8,324 nucleotides of DNA, taken from NCBI GenBank assembly GCA_003453085.1, contig DMMK01000311.1:1-8324 (forward strand), in the 5' to 3' direction. Positions 1-6,160 of the stretch are shown here, one piece after another. Every line of letters begins with the position of its first letter. The stretch's first letter is position 1. The notes below the pieces were generated by a model. That model made no database searches and was not told the origin of the DNA. It was given only the letters and a program-made list of their open reading frames with translations. Both the position numbers and the translations under genes were made by a program. The stretch comes from Verrucomicrobiales bacterium (GTDB lineage: Bacteria; Verrucomicrobiota; Verrucomicrobiia; Verrucomicrobiales; Verrucomicrobiaceae).

Positions 1-2
1 GG

Positions 3-2153
3 GCAGGAGTGCCCACGCTCCTCTCCGCCAACGTCGCCCGGTTCAATTTCCGTTGGGACCCGAAGACCGGGAAGATCGAGCCCACCAGTGGCTACGGCCA
101 ATACGGTGGTGCCTTTGATGACTTTGGTCATCACTTTTTCTGCTCAAATCGCAATCCGGTCATGTTTGCCGTGATGCCTTATGAGGCTGTGATGCGCAAT
201 CCCAACGCTGGCATCAGCCAGGGCCATGAAGACATCGCCCCTCCTGGAGCTGAGACGCGTGTTTATCCGCTGAAGATCACGCACACTACGGCGGATGCGC
301 ATGCGGGGACCAACACCGCCTGTAGCGGCCTGGGCGTGTATCGCGGACACCTCATGCCGGAACTGAAGAACAATGTCTTTGTGCCAGATCCGACGGGACA
401 GCTTGTGACGCGTTACAAGGTGGAGCCGAACGGGGCCTCGCTGAAGGCCACCCGTGTGGGTGACCGCACCGAGTTCTTCCGCAGCAGCGATGAGTGGAGC
501 CGCCCAGTCAACATGACCACCGGCCCCGATGGCGCGATGTACATCTGTGACATCTATCGCCGCTGGATTGACCACGCTCGCTTCTTCCCAGAGGAGTTTG
601 TGAAGACGCATGACATGCGTCAGGGCGAGAACGAAGGCCGCATCTGGCGCATCGTGAAGAAGGGGCAGAAAGTGCCGAAGATTGAGGCGGCCCCGACAGA
701 GCCAGAAAAGCTCACCGCTTGGTTAGGCCACGAGAATGCCTGGCAGCGTGAGACGGCGCAGCGCCTGCTGGTGGAAACAGGAAAATCAGTCGGCGGCAAA
801 GCCGAGGTAGTGGGGGAAAATCGCCAGACCTTTTTCCAGATTCTGAATCAGCCGGACAAAGATACCGCGTCAGAAGCTGGTGTCATTGAGGCTCGAGCAA
901 GTGCCATCAGCAAAGCTCCGGAAGATGTCTGGGTGATGCGAGCGGTGTTGAGTGCCAGCACCCATTCGGCGGGCGCTGTACTGGACAAGGTGATCGAAAA
1001 AGGCGAACTCACCCAGACCTACTCGGCCCAGCGCATAGAGACTCTTCGTGCTTTGGCCAGTGCAGCCGCTGCCGGTGGTGAAAAAGGTGATTTTGCTTTG
1101 TCTCTGCAAGCCGTGGAGTCTCAAGCCGGACAGCTCACTTGGTGGAAGCCTGCCGTGCTGCAAGGTCTCGCCGAAGGATTACCCAAATCGGGCGGTAAGC
1201 TCGGGGCGAAAACCTTGGCTGTCTTTGTTAGTCAGCCCCAGGCTGAATTCAAAGAAGCCGCACTCGAAATCAATGCTCTCCTGACCAAGGTGGACTCCGT
1301 CATGAGCGATAACAAAGCGCCTCTTGATCAGCGTCTCGCGGTGATGCCTTTGCTGGCGCAGCGTTCTTGGGACAAGGCGGAGCCGGTGTTGCGCAAGCTG
1401 CTGGCGGAAGGCCAACCCACGGAGCTGCAAACGGCTGCACTGGCCGTGCTGAAGAAGTACGGGGCGGACAAAGCCTCTCCGCTCATCTATGACCTGCTGC
1501 CTGCGGCAGGGCCCACTGTGCGGCGGGATCTGGTGACGCTGCTGACCTCGAATGCGAAGACGGCGCTGGATCTCTTCAAGCGCATGGAAAAGGGTGAGTT
1601 CTCCCCGGCGTTGGTGGATGTGGAGACGCGCTGGCGCTACCAGCGTGGCACGGGCGAGCTGCGTGATTTGGCCGTGAAACTCTTTGGCCAGCCGAGCGAG
1701 GACCGCGCCGCCGTCATCGCCAACTACATGGACAGCACCCACGCGAAGGGTGATGCCAAAAAGGGCCAGCAGGTCTTTGCGATGATTTGCATCACTTGCC
1801 ACAAACATGGCGATCTTGGTGTGGAAGTCGGCCCCCCGCTTTCCGATGTGAAGGCCAAGCCGCCGGAAGCGCTGCTCTCCGATATTTTGGACCCTAACCG
1901 CATGGTGGAAGCACGCTGGTGCGCCTACACCATTGAGACGCAGGATGGACGTGCTCTCAGCGGTCTCATCTCTGCCGAATCCGCCGACAGTGTGACCTTG
2001 AAAATGATGGGTGGCCTGAGTGAAACCATTCAGCGCAGCCAGATCAAAAAGATGGTGAGTACGGACAAGAGCCTGATGCCTCCGGGCCTGGAAGGTGCGA
2101 TCAACAAAGAGCAAATGGCCGATTTGCTCGCCTTCCTGCGCGGGACGAATTGA
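3..2153 (+). CDS. PVC-type dehydrogenase/HEAT-repeat/haem-binding c-type cytochrome protein, C-terminal part (5' end outside window)
   Basis: The reading frame is open to the left edge, so the start is missing; the GTG at 9 is internal to a conserved domain and only serves for numbering here. Residues 1-220 resemble the end of the membrane-bound dehydrogenase (beta-propeller) domain of PVC proteins: a WDPKTGKIEP segment near 16-25, FDDFGHHFFCSNRNP at 36-50, ACSGLGVYRG at 104-113 and RPVNMTTGPDGAMYICDIYR at 165-184. Residues ~225-570 are alanine/leucine-rich helical repeats of HEAT type. Residues ~580-714 form the PVC haem-binding domain with CITCH at 594-598 (one covalent haem c), followed by GPPLSDV, ILDPNR and SLMPPG, whose Met690 may be the distal haem ligand. 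Such proteins are exported and thought to act in periplasmic oxidation of sugars or other substrates with electron transfer through the haem; the substrate cannot be told from sequence. It has no close partner gene here, and a hairpin follows its stop. Confidence 0.9.
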   Translation, partial: AGVPTLLSANVARFNFRWDPKTGKIEPTSGYGQYGGAFDDFGHHFFCSNRNPVMFAVMPYEAVMRNPNAGISQGHEDIAPPGAETRVYPLKITHTTADAHAGTNTACSGLGVYRGHLMPELKNNVFVPDPTGQLVTRYKVEPNGASLKATRVGDRTEFFRSSDEWSRPVNMTTGPDGAMYICDIYRRWIDHARFFPEEFVKTHDMRQGENEGRIWRIVKKGQKVPKIEAAPTEPEKLTAWLGHENAWQRETAQRLLVETGKSVGGKAEVVGENRQTFFQILNQPDKDTASEAGVIEARASAISKAPEDVWVMRAVLSASTHSAGAVLDKVIEKGELTQTYSAQRIETLRALASAAAAGGEKGDFALSLQAVESQAGQLTWWKPAVLQGLAEGLPKSGGKLGAKTLAVFVSQPQAEFKEAALEINALLTKVDSVMSDNKAPLDQRLAVMPLLAQRSWDKAEPVLRKLLAEGQPTELQTAALAVLKKYGADKASPLIYDLLPAAGPTVRRDLVTLLTSNAKTALDLFKRMEKGEFSPALVDVETRWRYQRGTGELRDLAVKLFGQPSEDRAAVIANYMDSTHAKGDAKKGQQVFAMICITCHKHGDLGVEVGPPLSDVKAKPPEALLSDILDPNRMVEARWCAYTIETQDGRALSGLISAESADSVTLKMMGGLSETIQRSQIKKMVSTDKSLMPPGLEGAINKEQMADLLAFLRGTN

Positions 2154-2165
2154 GCGGATTTTGAC

Positions 2166-2194
2166 AAGGAGTGGGGCTTTCTGTCCCATTCCTT
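2166..2194 (+). terminator. Terminator-like hairpin after the cytochrome gene
   Basis: Arms AAGGAGTGGG (2166-2175) and CCCATTCCTT (2185-2194) pair over 10 bp with one G-U, with a 9-nt loop. It lies 12 nt after the stop at 2153, the right place for transcription termination. The following bases are GCGGGATTTTG rather than a run of T, so it is not a canonical intrinsic terminator; it may instead be a 3'-end stabilising hairpin. Confidence 0.5.
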
Positions 2195-2277
2195 GCGGGA
2201 TTTTGAATCGCGTGTGTTTGTCTGACTTTTGGTTATACGATTGAGCGTGATGGATGGGTGAAATTGCAGCGGTTCGG

Positions 2278-2294
2278 GCGTCGCGCTGCGACGC
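2278..2294. repeat. Perfect 7-bp inverted repeat, 3-nt loop
   Basis: GCGTCGC (2278-2284) and GCGACGC (2288-2294) are exact reverse complements around GCT. This is the first of three GC-rich hairpins in about 120 bp and may be part of one composite palindromic element or a structured transcript. Confidence 0.6.
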
Positions 2295-2323
2295 GATGAG
2301 TGAAGGCGGTGCGCGGGCCAAAA

Positions 2324-2343
2324 CCGCGCCTTGAAAGGCGCGG
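2324..2343. repeat. Perfect 7-bp inverted repeat, 6-nt loop
   Basis: CCGCGCC (2324-2330) and GGCGCGG (2337-2343) are exact reverse complements around TTGAAA, preceded by AAAA. The stem is entirely G+C and should form a stable hairpin on either strand. It could be a terminator half, but no T-run follows on the plus strand. On the minus strand the four T complementary to 2320-2323 follow directly, so a minus-strand transcript reaching this far would end in a terminator-like stem plus TTTT. Confidence 0.6.
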
Positions 2344-2347
2344 CTAA

Positions 2348-2397
2348 GATACGGACGCCGCTCTGCGGCTGGGGAAAGAGGCAGCGGGATGCGTATC
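2348..2397. repeat. Nested inverted repeat (outer 6 bp, inner 5 bp)
   Basis: GATACG (2348-2353) pairs with CGTATC (2392-2397), and inside it GCCGC (2357-2361) pairs with GCGGC (2365-2369) around TCT. The result is a stem with an internal hairpin. Together with the two hairpins just upstream it looks like a REP/BIME-style dispersed palindromic unit or a small structured RNA. That is inferred from shape only. Confidence 0.45.
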
Positions 2398-2489
2398 AGG
2401 CCCAGGAGTCCTGAAGCTTGGTTCAGTCAACTCGTGTGGCTAAATCGTATGAGTCCGTTAGCTGAGCAGACAATGCCGAGAAAGGGTGT

Positions 2490-2507
2490 TCACGGAAGCA
2501 GCCGTGA
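2490..2507. repeat. Perfect 6-bp inverted repeat, 6-nt loop
   Basis: TCACGG (2490-2495) and CCGTGA (2502-2507) are exact reverse complements around AAGCAG, and the plus strand continues GTTTATC. It lies 62 nt beyond the stop of the minus-strand small gene. It may help end transcription from either side, but no clear T-run is present. Confidence 0.4.
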
Positions 2508-2538
2508 GTTTATCATGAGAGCCATCAGACTTTGAATG

Positions 2539-2551
2539 GCCCTGGCAGGGC
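2539..2551 (-). terminator. Weak hairpin downstream of the feo operon
   Basis: GCCCT (2539-2543) pairs with AGGGC (2547-2551) around GGC. It begins 18 nt past the stop of the last feo-operon gene on the minus strand. The stem is short and no T-run follows, so its role as a terminator is tentative. Confidence 0.25.
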
Positions 2552-2568
2552 GGGATGTAACGGTCTGT

Positions 2569-2703
2569 CTATTTGGGCTTGTGAGAGCAGCCGCAAGAAC
2601 CACCACAACCGCCTTTTTTCCGGCCTTTGAGGGCTGAAACGAGGAAGAACAAGGCCGTCACCAGGACCACGGCGGGAGCTGCCCAAGATTGCCAGTCGTT
2701 CAT
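2569..2703 (-). CDS. FeoB-associated small Cys-rich membrane protein
   Basis: A 44-residue protein starting with ATG at 2703. Residues ~8-25 form one hydrophobic membrane helix (AAPAVVLVTALFFLVSAL), followed by basic KGRKK (26-30) and a tail GGCGGSCGCSHK with three cysteines (33, 37, 39) and one histidine (41). One helix plus a Cys/Gly-rich tail directly after feoB is the pattern of the FeoB-associated Cys-rich membrane protein family. The gap to the feoB stop is 43 bp and the strand is the same, so it is probably the third gene of the feo operon. The positive-inside rule places the Cys tail in the cytoplasm, where it could bind Fe(II) or receive it from FeoB or affect FeoB assembly; that is inference. 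No FeoC-type winged-helix gene is seen. The only purine-rich stretch upstream of the start is a distant AAGG. Confidence 0.82.
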   Translation of the reverse strand: MNDWQSWAAPAVVLVTALFFLVSALKGRKKGGCGGSCGCSHKPK

Positions 2704-2746
2704 ATCATTGGTTAGACCTTGCCAGGCTTGAAGTGTTGATTCTTCG

Positions 2747-4927
2747 TCAATACCCCAGCGCTGTGCCGATCTGGAAGATGGCCAGGGAGAGGATGTAGGC
2801 GGTGCCCGTCATGAAACCGAGCTGGAACCACATCCAGCCCCAGCTTCCCGTTTCACGTTTGACGATGGCCATGGTGCTGACGCACTGCATGGCGAAGACG
2901 TAAAAGACGAGCAGGCTGATGCAGACAAGCGGGGTGTACACCGCTGTGCCATTGGCCCGTTTTTCCTCGCGGATGCGGTCGCGCACCGGCGTGAGGTCTT
3001 CGTCATCCTGGGCCTGTACGGCATAGACGACGGACATGGTGTTCACAAACACTTCGCGGGCGGCAAAACTGCCAATGAGGCCGATGCCGATCTTCCAGTC
3101 ATAACCCAGGGGCTTGATCGCAGGCTCGATGAAATGGCCGGCGCGGCCTGCAAAACTCTGTGCCAGGTGTTGGGAATTGAGCGAGGCGAGTTCGGCCTTG
3201 GCGGCTTCTAGCTGGGGCGCTGCGGTCTCGCTTTCACCCTGTGCTTCGAGTCCGGCAATGCGCTCTTCGACGACGCCCACCTGATCGCTGATCTCATGGT
3301 TTTTAGGGTAGGTGGAGGCGGCCCAGATCAAGATGGAGATGCCGAAGATGATGGTGCCTGCACGCACCAGGAAGGCCTTGGCCCGCTGCCACACAAGGAG
3401 GAGGATGGACTTCAGCGCCGGCATCTTGTAGGTGGGCATTTCCAGGATCATCGGGGCGTTTTGCCCGCGCATGATGCCCTTGTTCAAAACCCAGGCGAAG
3501 AAGAAGGCCCCAAGGGTACCCAAGGCATAAAGGCCGACCATGATGCCTGCCTTGGCCCAGGTGGAGACGGTGTCCGGCATGAAGACGCTGATGAGCAGCA
3601 CATAGACGGGGATGCGTGCTGTGCAGCTAGCCAGCGGGGCGATGAGGATGGTGATGAGGCGGTCCTTGGGACTGTCAATCGTCCGTGTGGCCATCACGCC
3701 GGGGATGGCGCAGGCATAGGAACTGAGGAAGGGGAGGAAGGCCTTGCCATTGAGCCCCACCACGCTCATCAAACGGTCGAGAATGAAGGCCACACGCGCC
3801 ATGTAGCCTGTGTCCTCCATGATGCCGATGAAGAAAAAGAGGATGAGAATCTGCGGCAGGAAGATGACCACCCCGCCGACCCCGGCGATGGCACCCTGGA
3901 CGATGAGATCGCGCAAGTCTCCCGGAGGCATGATGCCCGTGACCCAGGTGCCCAGGGAGCCGAAGGCCTCATCAATGAGCCCCATGGGAATCTCCGCGAA
4001 GGCGAAGATGAGGTAGAAAAGGAAGGCCAGGAAGGCCAGCATGGTGAGGCCGCCCAGCCAGGGATGCAGAAGGAAGGCATCCAGCTTTTGCGTGATGGTG
4101 GGCAGTTCCTGGCCGGGGCGCTGCAGCACCTGGGCGGTCAGGGTTTCAATTTTCGCGTAGCGGTCGGCCACCAGCTGGTCTTCCCAGCCCGGGTGGGTGG
4201 CGCTGAGGGTGTCGCGCCCGCGCTGGATCTGGCCCAGGTGGGCATCGCGGATGCCGGCGTGCAGGGGATCGTGGTCGGACAGCAGGTAGAGGGGCTCCAG
4301 CAGGGTGGTCTTGTCATTGACCGCCCCGGTCAGCAGCAGCTCTGCGCGGGTGCTATGCAGGGCGGCACGGATGTCGTCTGGCAGGGGCGCAGACTGCCAG
4401 CGGGGCAGGGGGATGTCTTCGCGGCTGATGGCGGACTTGAGCTCCAGAAAGCCGTTGCCGGTGGTCGCCTGCATGGGCACGACCGGCACACCGAGTTCTT
4501 CCGACAGCTTTTTCAGGTCAATGCGCCACTGCTTGGCCGTGGCGATGTCCATCATGTTCAGCACAAGAATGGTCGGCAGCCCAAGTTCCAGCACCTGGGT
4601 GAGAAGGTAAAGATTCCGCTCCAGGTTGGCCGCATCGGCGATGAAGACCACCCGGTCGGGCCGGGGAGTGTCAGCCTGGCGGCCCAGCAGCACGTCGCGC
4701 AGCACGGCTTCATCCGGGCTGCGGGCGTTCAGGCTGTAGGCACCGGGCAGGTCAATGAGGCGCAGCTTTTTACCATGCTGGCTGTAGCACTCGCCGATCT
4801 TTTTTTCGACGGTGACCCCTGGGTAGTTGCCCACCTTTTGCCGAAGGCCGGTGAGCTGGTTGAAAATGGTGGTCTTCCCCGAGTTCGGGTTGCCGACGAT
4901 GGCCAGCAAGGGCAATTCAGCGCTCAT
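2747..4927 (-). CDS. feoB: Ferrous iron transport protein B, GTPase-permease
   Basis: A 726-residue inner-membrane Fe(II) importer with an N-terminal G domain. G-motifs are G1 GNPNSGKT (12-19), G2 around T39 (GVTVE), G3 DLPG (59-62) and G4 NMMD (124-127). A helical GDI-like linker follows to about residue 285. The membrane part has two gate-type repeats: YACAIPGVMATRTI (404-417, with Cys406) and PLASCTARIP (431-440, with Cys435), both with the cysteines expected on the iron path, then IGSFAAREVFVNTMSVVYA further on. About 45 polar, glutamate/alanine-rich residues (~537-582), probably a coiled coil, are inserted between the IWAASTYP helix and SFAGRAGHFIEP. Length is near the family norm (about 700-770). 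The ATG overlaps the feoA stop (ATGA), so translation is coupled. In bacteria of this type feo is usually iron-repressed, but no Fur or DtxR box is clear here. Confidence 0.97.
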   Translation of the reverse strand: MSAELPLLAIVGNPNSGKTTIFNQLTGLRQKVGNYPGVTVEKKIGECYSQHGKKLRLIDLPGAYSLNARSPDEAVLRDVLLGRQADTPRPDRVVFIADAANLERNLYLLTQVLELGLPTILVLNMMDIATAKQWRIDLKKLSEELGVPVVPMQATTGNGFLELKSAISREDIPLPRWQSAPLPDDIRAALHSTRAELLLTGAVNDKTTLLEPLYLLSDHDPLHAGIRDAHLGQIQRGRDTLSATHPGWEDQLVADRYAKIETLTAQVLQRPGQELPTITQKLDAFLLHPWLGGLTMLAFLAFLFYLIFAFAEIPMGLIDEAFGSLGTWVTGIMPPGDLRDLIVQGAIAGVGGVVIFLPQILILFFFIGIMEDTGYMARVAFILDRLMSVVGLNGKAFLPFLSSYACAIPGVMATRTIDSPKDRLITILIAPLASCTARIPVYVLLISVFMPDTVSTWAKAGIMVGLYALGTLGAFFFAWVLNKGIMRGQNAPMILEMPTYKMPALKSILLLVWQRAKAFLVRAGTIIFGISILIWAASTYPKNHEISDQVGVVEERIAGLEAQGESETAAPQLEAAKAELASLNSQHLAQSFAGRAGHFIEPAIKPLGYDWKIGIGLIGSFAAREVFVNTMSVVYAVQAQDDEDLTPVRDRIREEKRANGTAVYTPLVCISLLVFYVFAMQCVSTMAIVKRETGSWGWMWFQLGFMTGTAYILSLAIFQIGTALGY

Positions 4928-5160
4928 GCCAGGGAGATGCAGATGTCGGCGGCCTCGTGATTGCGCATGGCCAGGTGGGAACCGCGTACGGTGATTTCAA
5001 TGGGTTCGCCCAGGGGGGAGCGACGCACCATGGTGACCTTCGCTCCAGGGGTCAGGCCCAGTTCGCGGAGCCGTGTGAGCCCTGACCGCCCCGTGGGCAT
5101 GGACTGGATGATGCCGGACTGGCCGACAGGGAGCTGAGAAAGTGTGGAAGGGGCGTGCAT
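4924..5160 (-). CDS. feoA: Ferrous iron transport protein A
   Basis: A 78-residue cytoplasmic SH3-like protein that works with FeoB. The family pattern is clear: LSQLPVGQSGIIQSM at the start, LTRLRELGLTPGAKVTMVRRSPLGEPIEITVRGSHLAMRNHEAADI through residues 28-73, including the conserved RLRELGLTPG turn and the RGSHLAMRNHEA signature. ATG at 5160 matches the usual FeoA length. An alternative upstream start would put a long basic leader on a different frame with no similarity, so it is not favoured. It is the first gene of the minus-strand operon, overlapping feoB by 4 nt (ATGA). No good Shine-Dalgarno sequence is seen before the start. FeoA is thought to modulate FeoB GTPase activity or oligomer state. 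Confidence 0.95.
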   Translation of the reverse strand: MHAPSTLSQLPVGQSGIIQSMPTGRSGLTRLRELGLTPGAKVTMVRRSPLGEPIEITVRGSHLAMRNHEAADICISLA

Positions 5161-5198
5161 GGCTAAGGTGCAATTGAGACGCGCTCGCAGACTGAACG

Positions 5199-5212
5199 CT
5201 AGCGGGGGCTAG
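5199..5212. promoter_or_regulatory. Small inverted repeat upstream of feoA, possible operator
   Basis: CTAGC (5199-5203) and GCTAG (5208-5212) are perfect reverse complements around GGGG, lying 39-52 nt upstream of the feoA ATG in the divergent feoA/potC gap. The position suits an operator or a 5'-leader hairpin. It does not match a Fur or DtxR consensus, so its role is a guess. Confidence 0.25.
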
Positions 5213-5235
5213 AACCTTTGCAACCAAGACAGGCG

Positions 5236-5251
5236 ATTATGCAGAATTATG
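5236..5251. repeat. Direct repeat ATTATG with 10-bp period in the divergent gap
   Basis: ATTATG occurs at 5236-5241 and 5246-5251, exactly one helical turn apart, in the AT-richest part of the feoA/potC intergenic region. Two same-face half-sites can mark a regulator site, but six bases twice can also arise by chance; the repeat also contains the start codon of a possible small ORF. Confidence 0.2.
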
Positions 5252-5313
5252 ACGAAATGAACCGTGTGCTGTCCTGGCCTGCGTCGCTATTGCGCTGCGG
5301 CATCAGCGCGTGA
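5239..5313 (+). CDS. Possible 24-codon leader ORF overlapping the potC start
   Basis: ATG at 5239 (preceded by AGG at 5231-5233, a weak Shine-Dalgarno 5 nt away) opens a 24-codon frame that ends at TGA 5311-5313. That stop overlaps the GTG start of the PotC-like gene as GTGA. A second in-frame ATG lies at 5257. The peptide begins MQNYDEMNRVL and ends LLRCGISA, and I recognise no family. The overlap geometry fits a translationally coupled leader peptide, useful because the potC GTG has no Shine-Dalgarno of its own. It could equally be a chance frame. Confidence 0.25.
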   Translation: MQNYDEMNRVLSWPASLLRCGISA

Positions 5314-6086
5314 ATCTTTCCACGTTCATGGTCCCGCGACTGCTCACCGTTTTCATCCTCCTCTTTCTGCACGCTCCGCTGACCGTGCTGATGGTGAATT
5401 CCTTCAATGAATCGCGGTTTGGCGGTGAGTGGGAGGGATTCACCTGGAAATGGTATGAGAAGCTGTGGGAAGCGGACGAGGTGTGGGAATCCCTGTGGCT
5501 GACCCTCAAGATCGCTTTCTGCGCGAGTGGGGCGGCGATGCTGCTGGGCACGCTGGCCGCCTGGGTGCTGCATCGTTTCCAGTCGCGGCTGCAAAGGGCG
5601 CACCAGACTTTGGTGACGCTGCCCCTGGCCCTGCCAGACCTGCTTTTGGGCATGTCACTCCTGGCCCTTTTTGTGGCTTTGGGCGTGGAGACGGGTTTTT
5701 TGACCATCTGGATTGCCCATGTCACCTTTTCCGTCAGCTATGTGACCATGGTGGTGCTGGGGCGTTTGCAGGATTTTGACCTGACGCTTCTGGAGGCGGC
5801 CCGCGATCTAGGGGCGAATCGGTGGCAGACGGCCCGGCGGGTTTTGCTGCCGCTGCTGCTGCCCGGGATTCTGGCGGGTGGTCTACTGGCCTTCACCCTT
5901 TCGATGGATGATTATGTGATCACCTTTTTCGTTTCAGGTCCAGGCAGCACAACTTTGCCGCTGCGGGTGGCCAGCATGATGAAGACCAGCCGCAACCTGC
6001 CGGTGATCAATGCCCTGAGCACCCTGATGATCGCGGCCACCTTTGTGCTGGCTGCCATCAGTTTCCGGCTTCAGCGCACCCGCTAG
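5310..6086 (+). CDS. potC: PotC-like spermidine/putrescine ABC transporter permease (orphan)
   Basis: A 258-residue inner-membrane permease of the binding-protein-dependent ABC class, matching PotC in length and along its whole course. Residues 8-28 form the first helix, followed by the PotC-type periplasmic signature VNSFNESRFGGEWEGFTWKWYEKLW (29-53). Five more hydrophobic segments lie at ~65-88, 100-127, 131-152, 183-209 and 235-252. The cytoplasmic EAA loop, EAARDLGANRWQTARRVLLPLLLPG (162-186), contacts the ATPase; TLSMDDYVITFFVSGPG (196-212) is also PotC-like. GTG at 5310 gives the expected N-terminus; ATG at 5328 is an alternative. No potA, potB or potD lies within the window: upstream is the divergent feo operon and downstream are unrelated genes, so partners must be encoded elsewhere. 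Substrate (polyamine versus another small organic cation) is inferred from family only. Confidence 0.88.
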   Translation: MNLSTFMVPRLLTVFILLFLHAPLTVLMVNSFNESRFGGEWEGFTWKWYEKLWEADEVWESLWLTLKIAFCASGAAMLLGTLAAWVLHRFQSRLQRAHQTLVTLPLALPDLLLGMSLLALFVALGVETGFLTIWIAHVTFSVSYVTMVVLGRLQDFDLTLLEAARDLGANRWQTARRVLLPLLLPGILAGGLLAFTLSMDDYVITFFVSGPGSTTLPLRVASMMKTSRNLPVINALSTLMIAATFVLAAISFRLQRTR

Positions 6087-6160
6087 AGAAGTCATTTCTT
6101 CAGCTTTGTTTGAAACTTTCGCGTGCCCATGCGGCCTCCTGTGTTTATTCGTGCAGTCTT

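Larger units (their letters stand above)
2154..2568. other. 415-bp gene-free region with many inverted repeats
   Basis: No reading frame here resembles a known protein; the long minus-strand frame that crosses it (1179-2321) is a shadow of the cytochrome gene. I see no tRNA or rRNA. The stretch is dominated by short perfect inverted repeats (annotated separately) between 2278 and 2510. The part from 2400 to 2480 holds weaker pairings, such as GCTAA (2439-2443) with TTAGC (2458-2462). It lies at the convergent junction between the plus-strand cytochrome gene and the minus-strand feo operon, a typical place for terminators and dispersed palindromic elements. Confidence 0.6.

Noticed and set aside
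1179..2321. 380-codon minus-strand open frame
   Set aside because: Antisense to the haem-domain region of the cytochrome gene; Arg/His/Gln-rich without motifs. The plus strand has clear conserved domains there.
2400..2480. Possible tRNA because of GGTTCAGTC near 2420
   Set aside because: No acceptor stem, anticodon arm or correct spacing can be built around it.
3296..4960. 554-codon plus-strand open frame
   Set aside because: It lies wholly antisense to feoB, its translation is low-complexity (Gly, Asp, Glu, Gln, His) without any family pattern, and GC-rich codon bias of feoB explains the absence of stops.
5230..5262. Fur box upstream of feoA
   Set aside because: The AT-rich stretch contains ATTATG twice but not the inverted GATAAT pattern; too far from consensus to call.
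5161..5309. Sigma-70 promoters for feoA and potC
   Set aside because: CATAAT-like and GATTAT-like hexamers exist, but no TTGACA-like partner lies at 16-18 bp, so no promoter was called.
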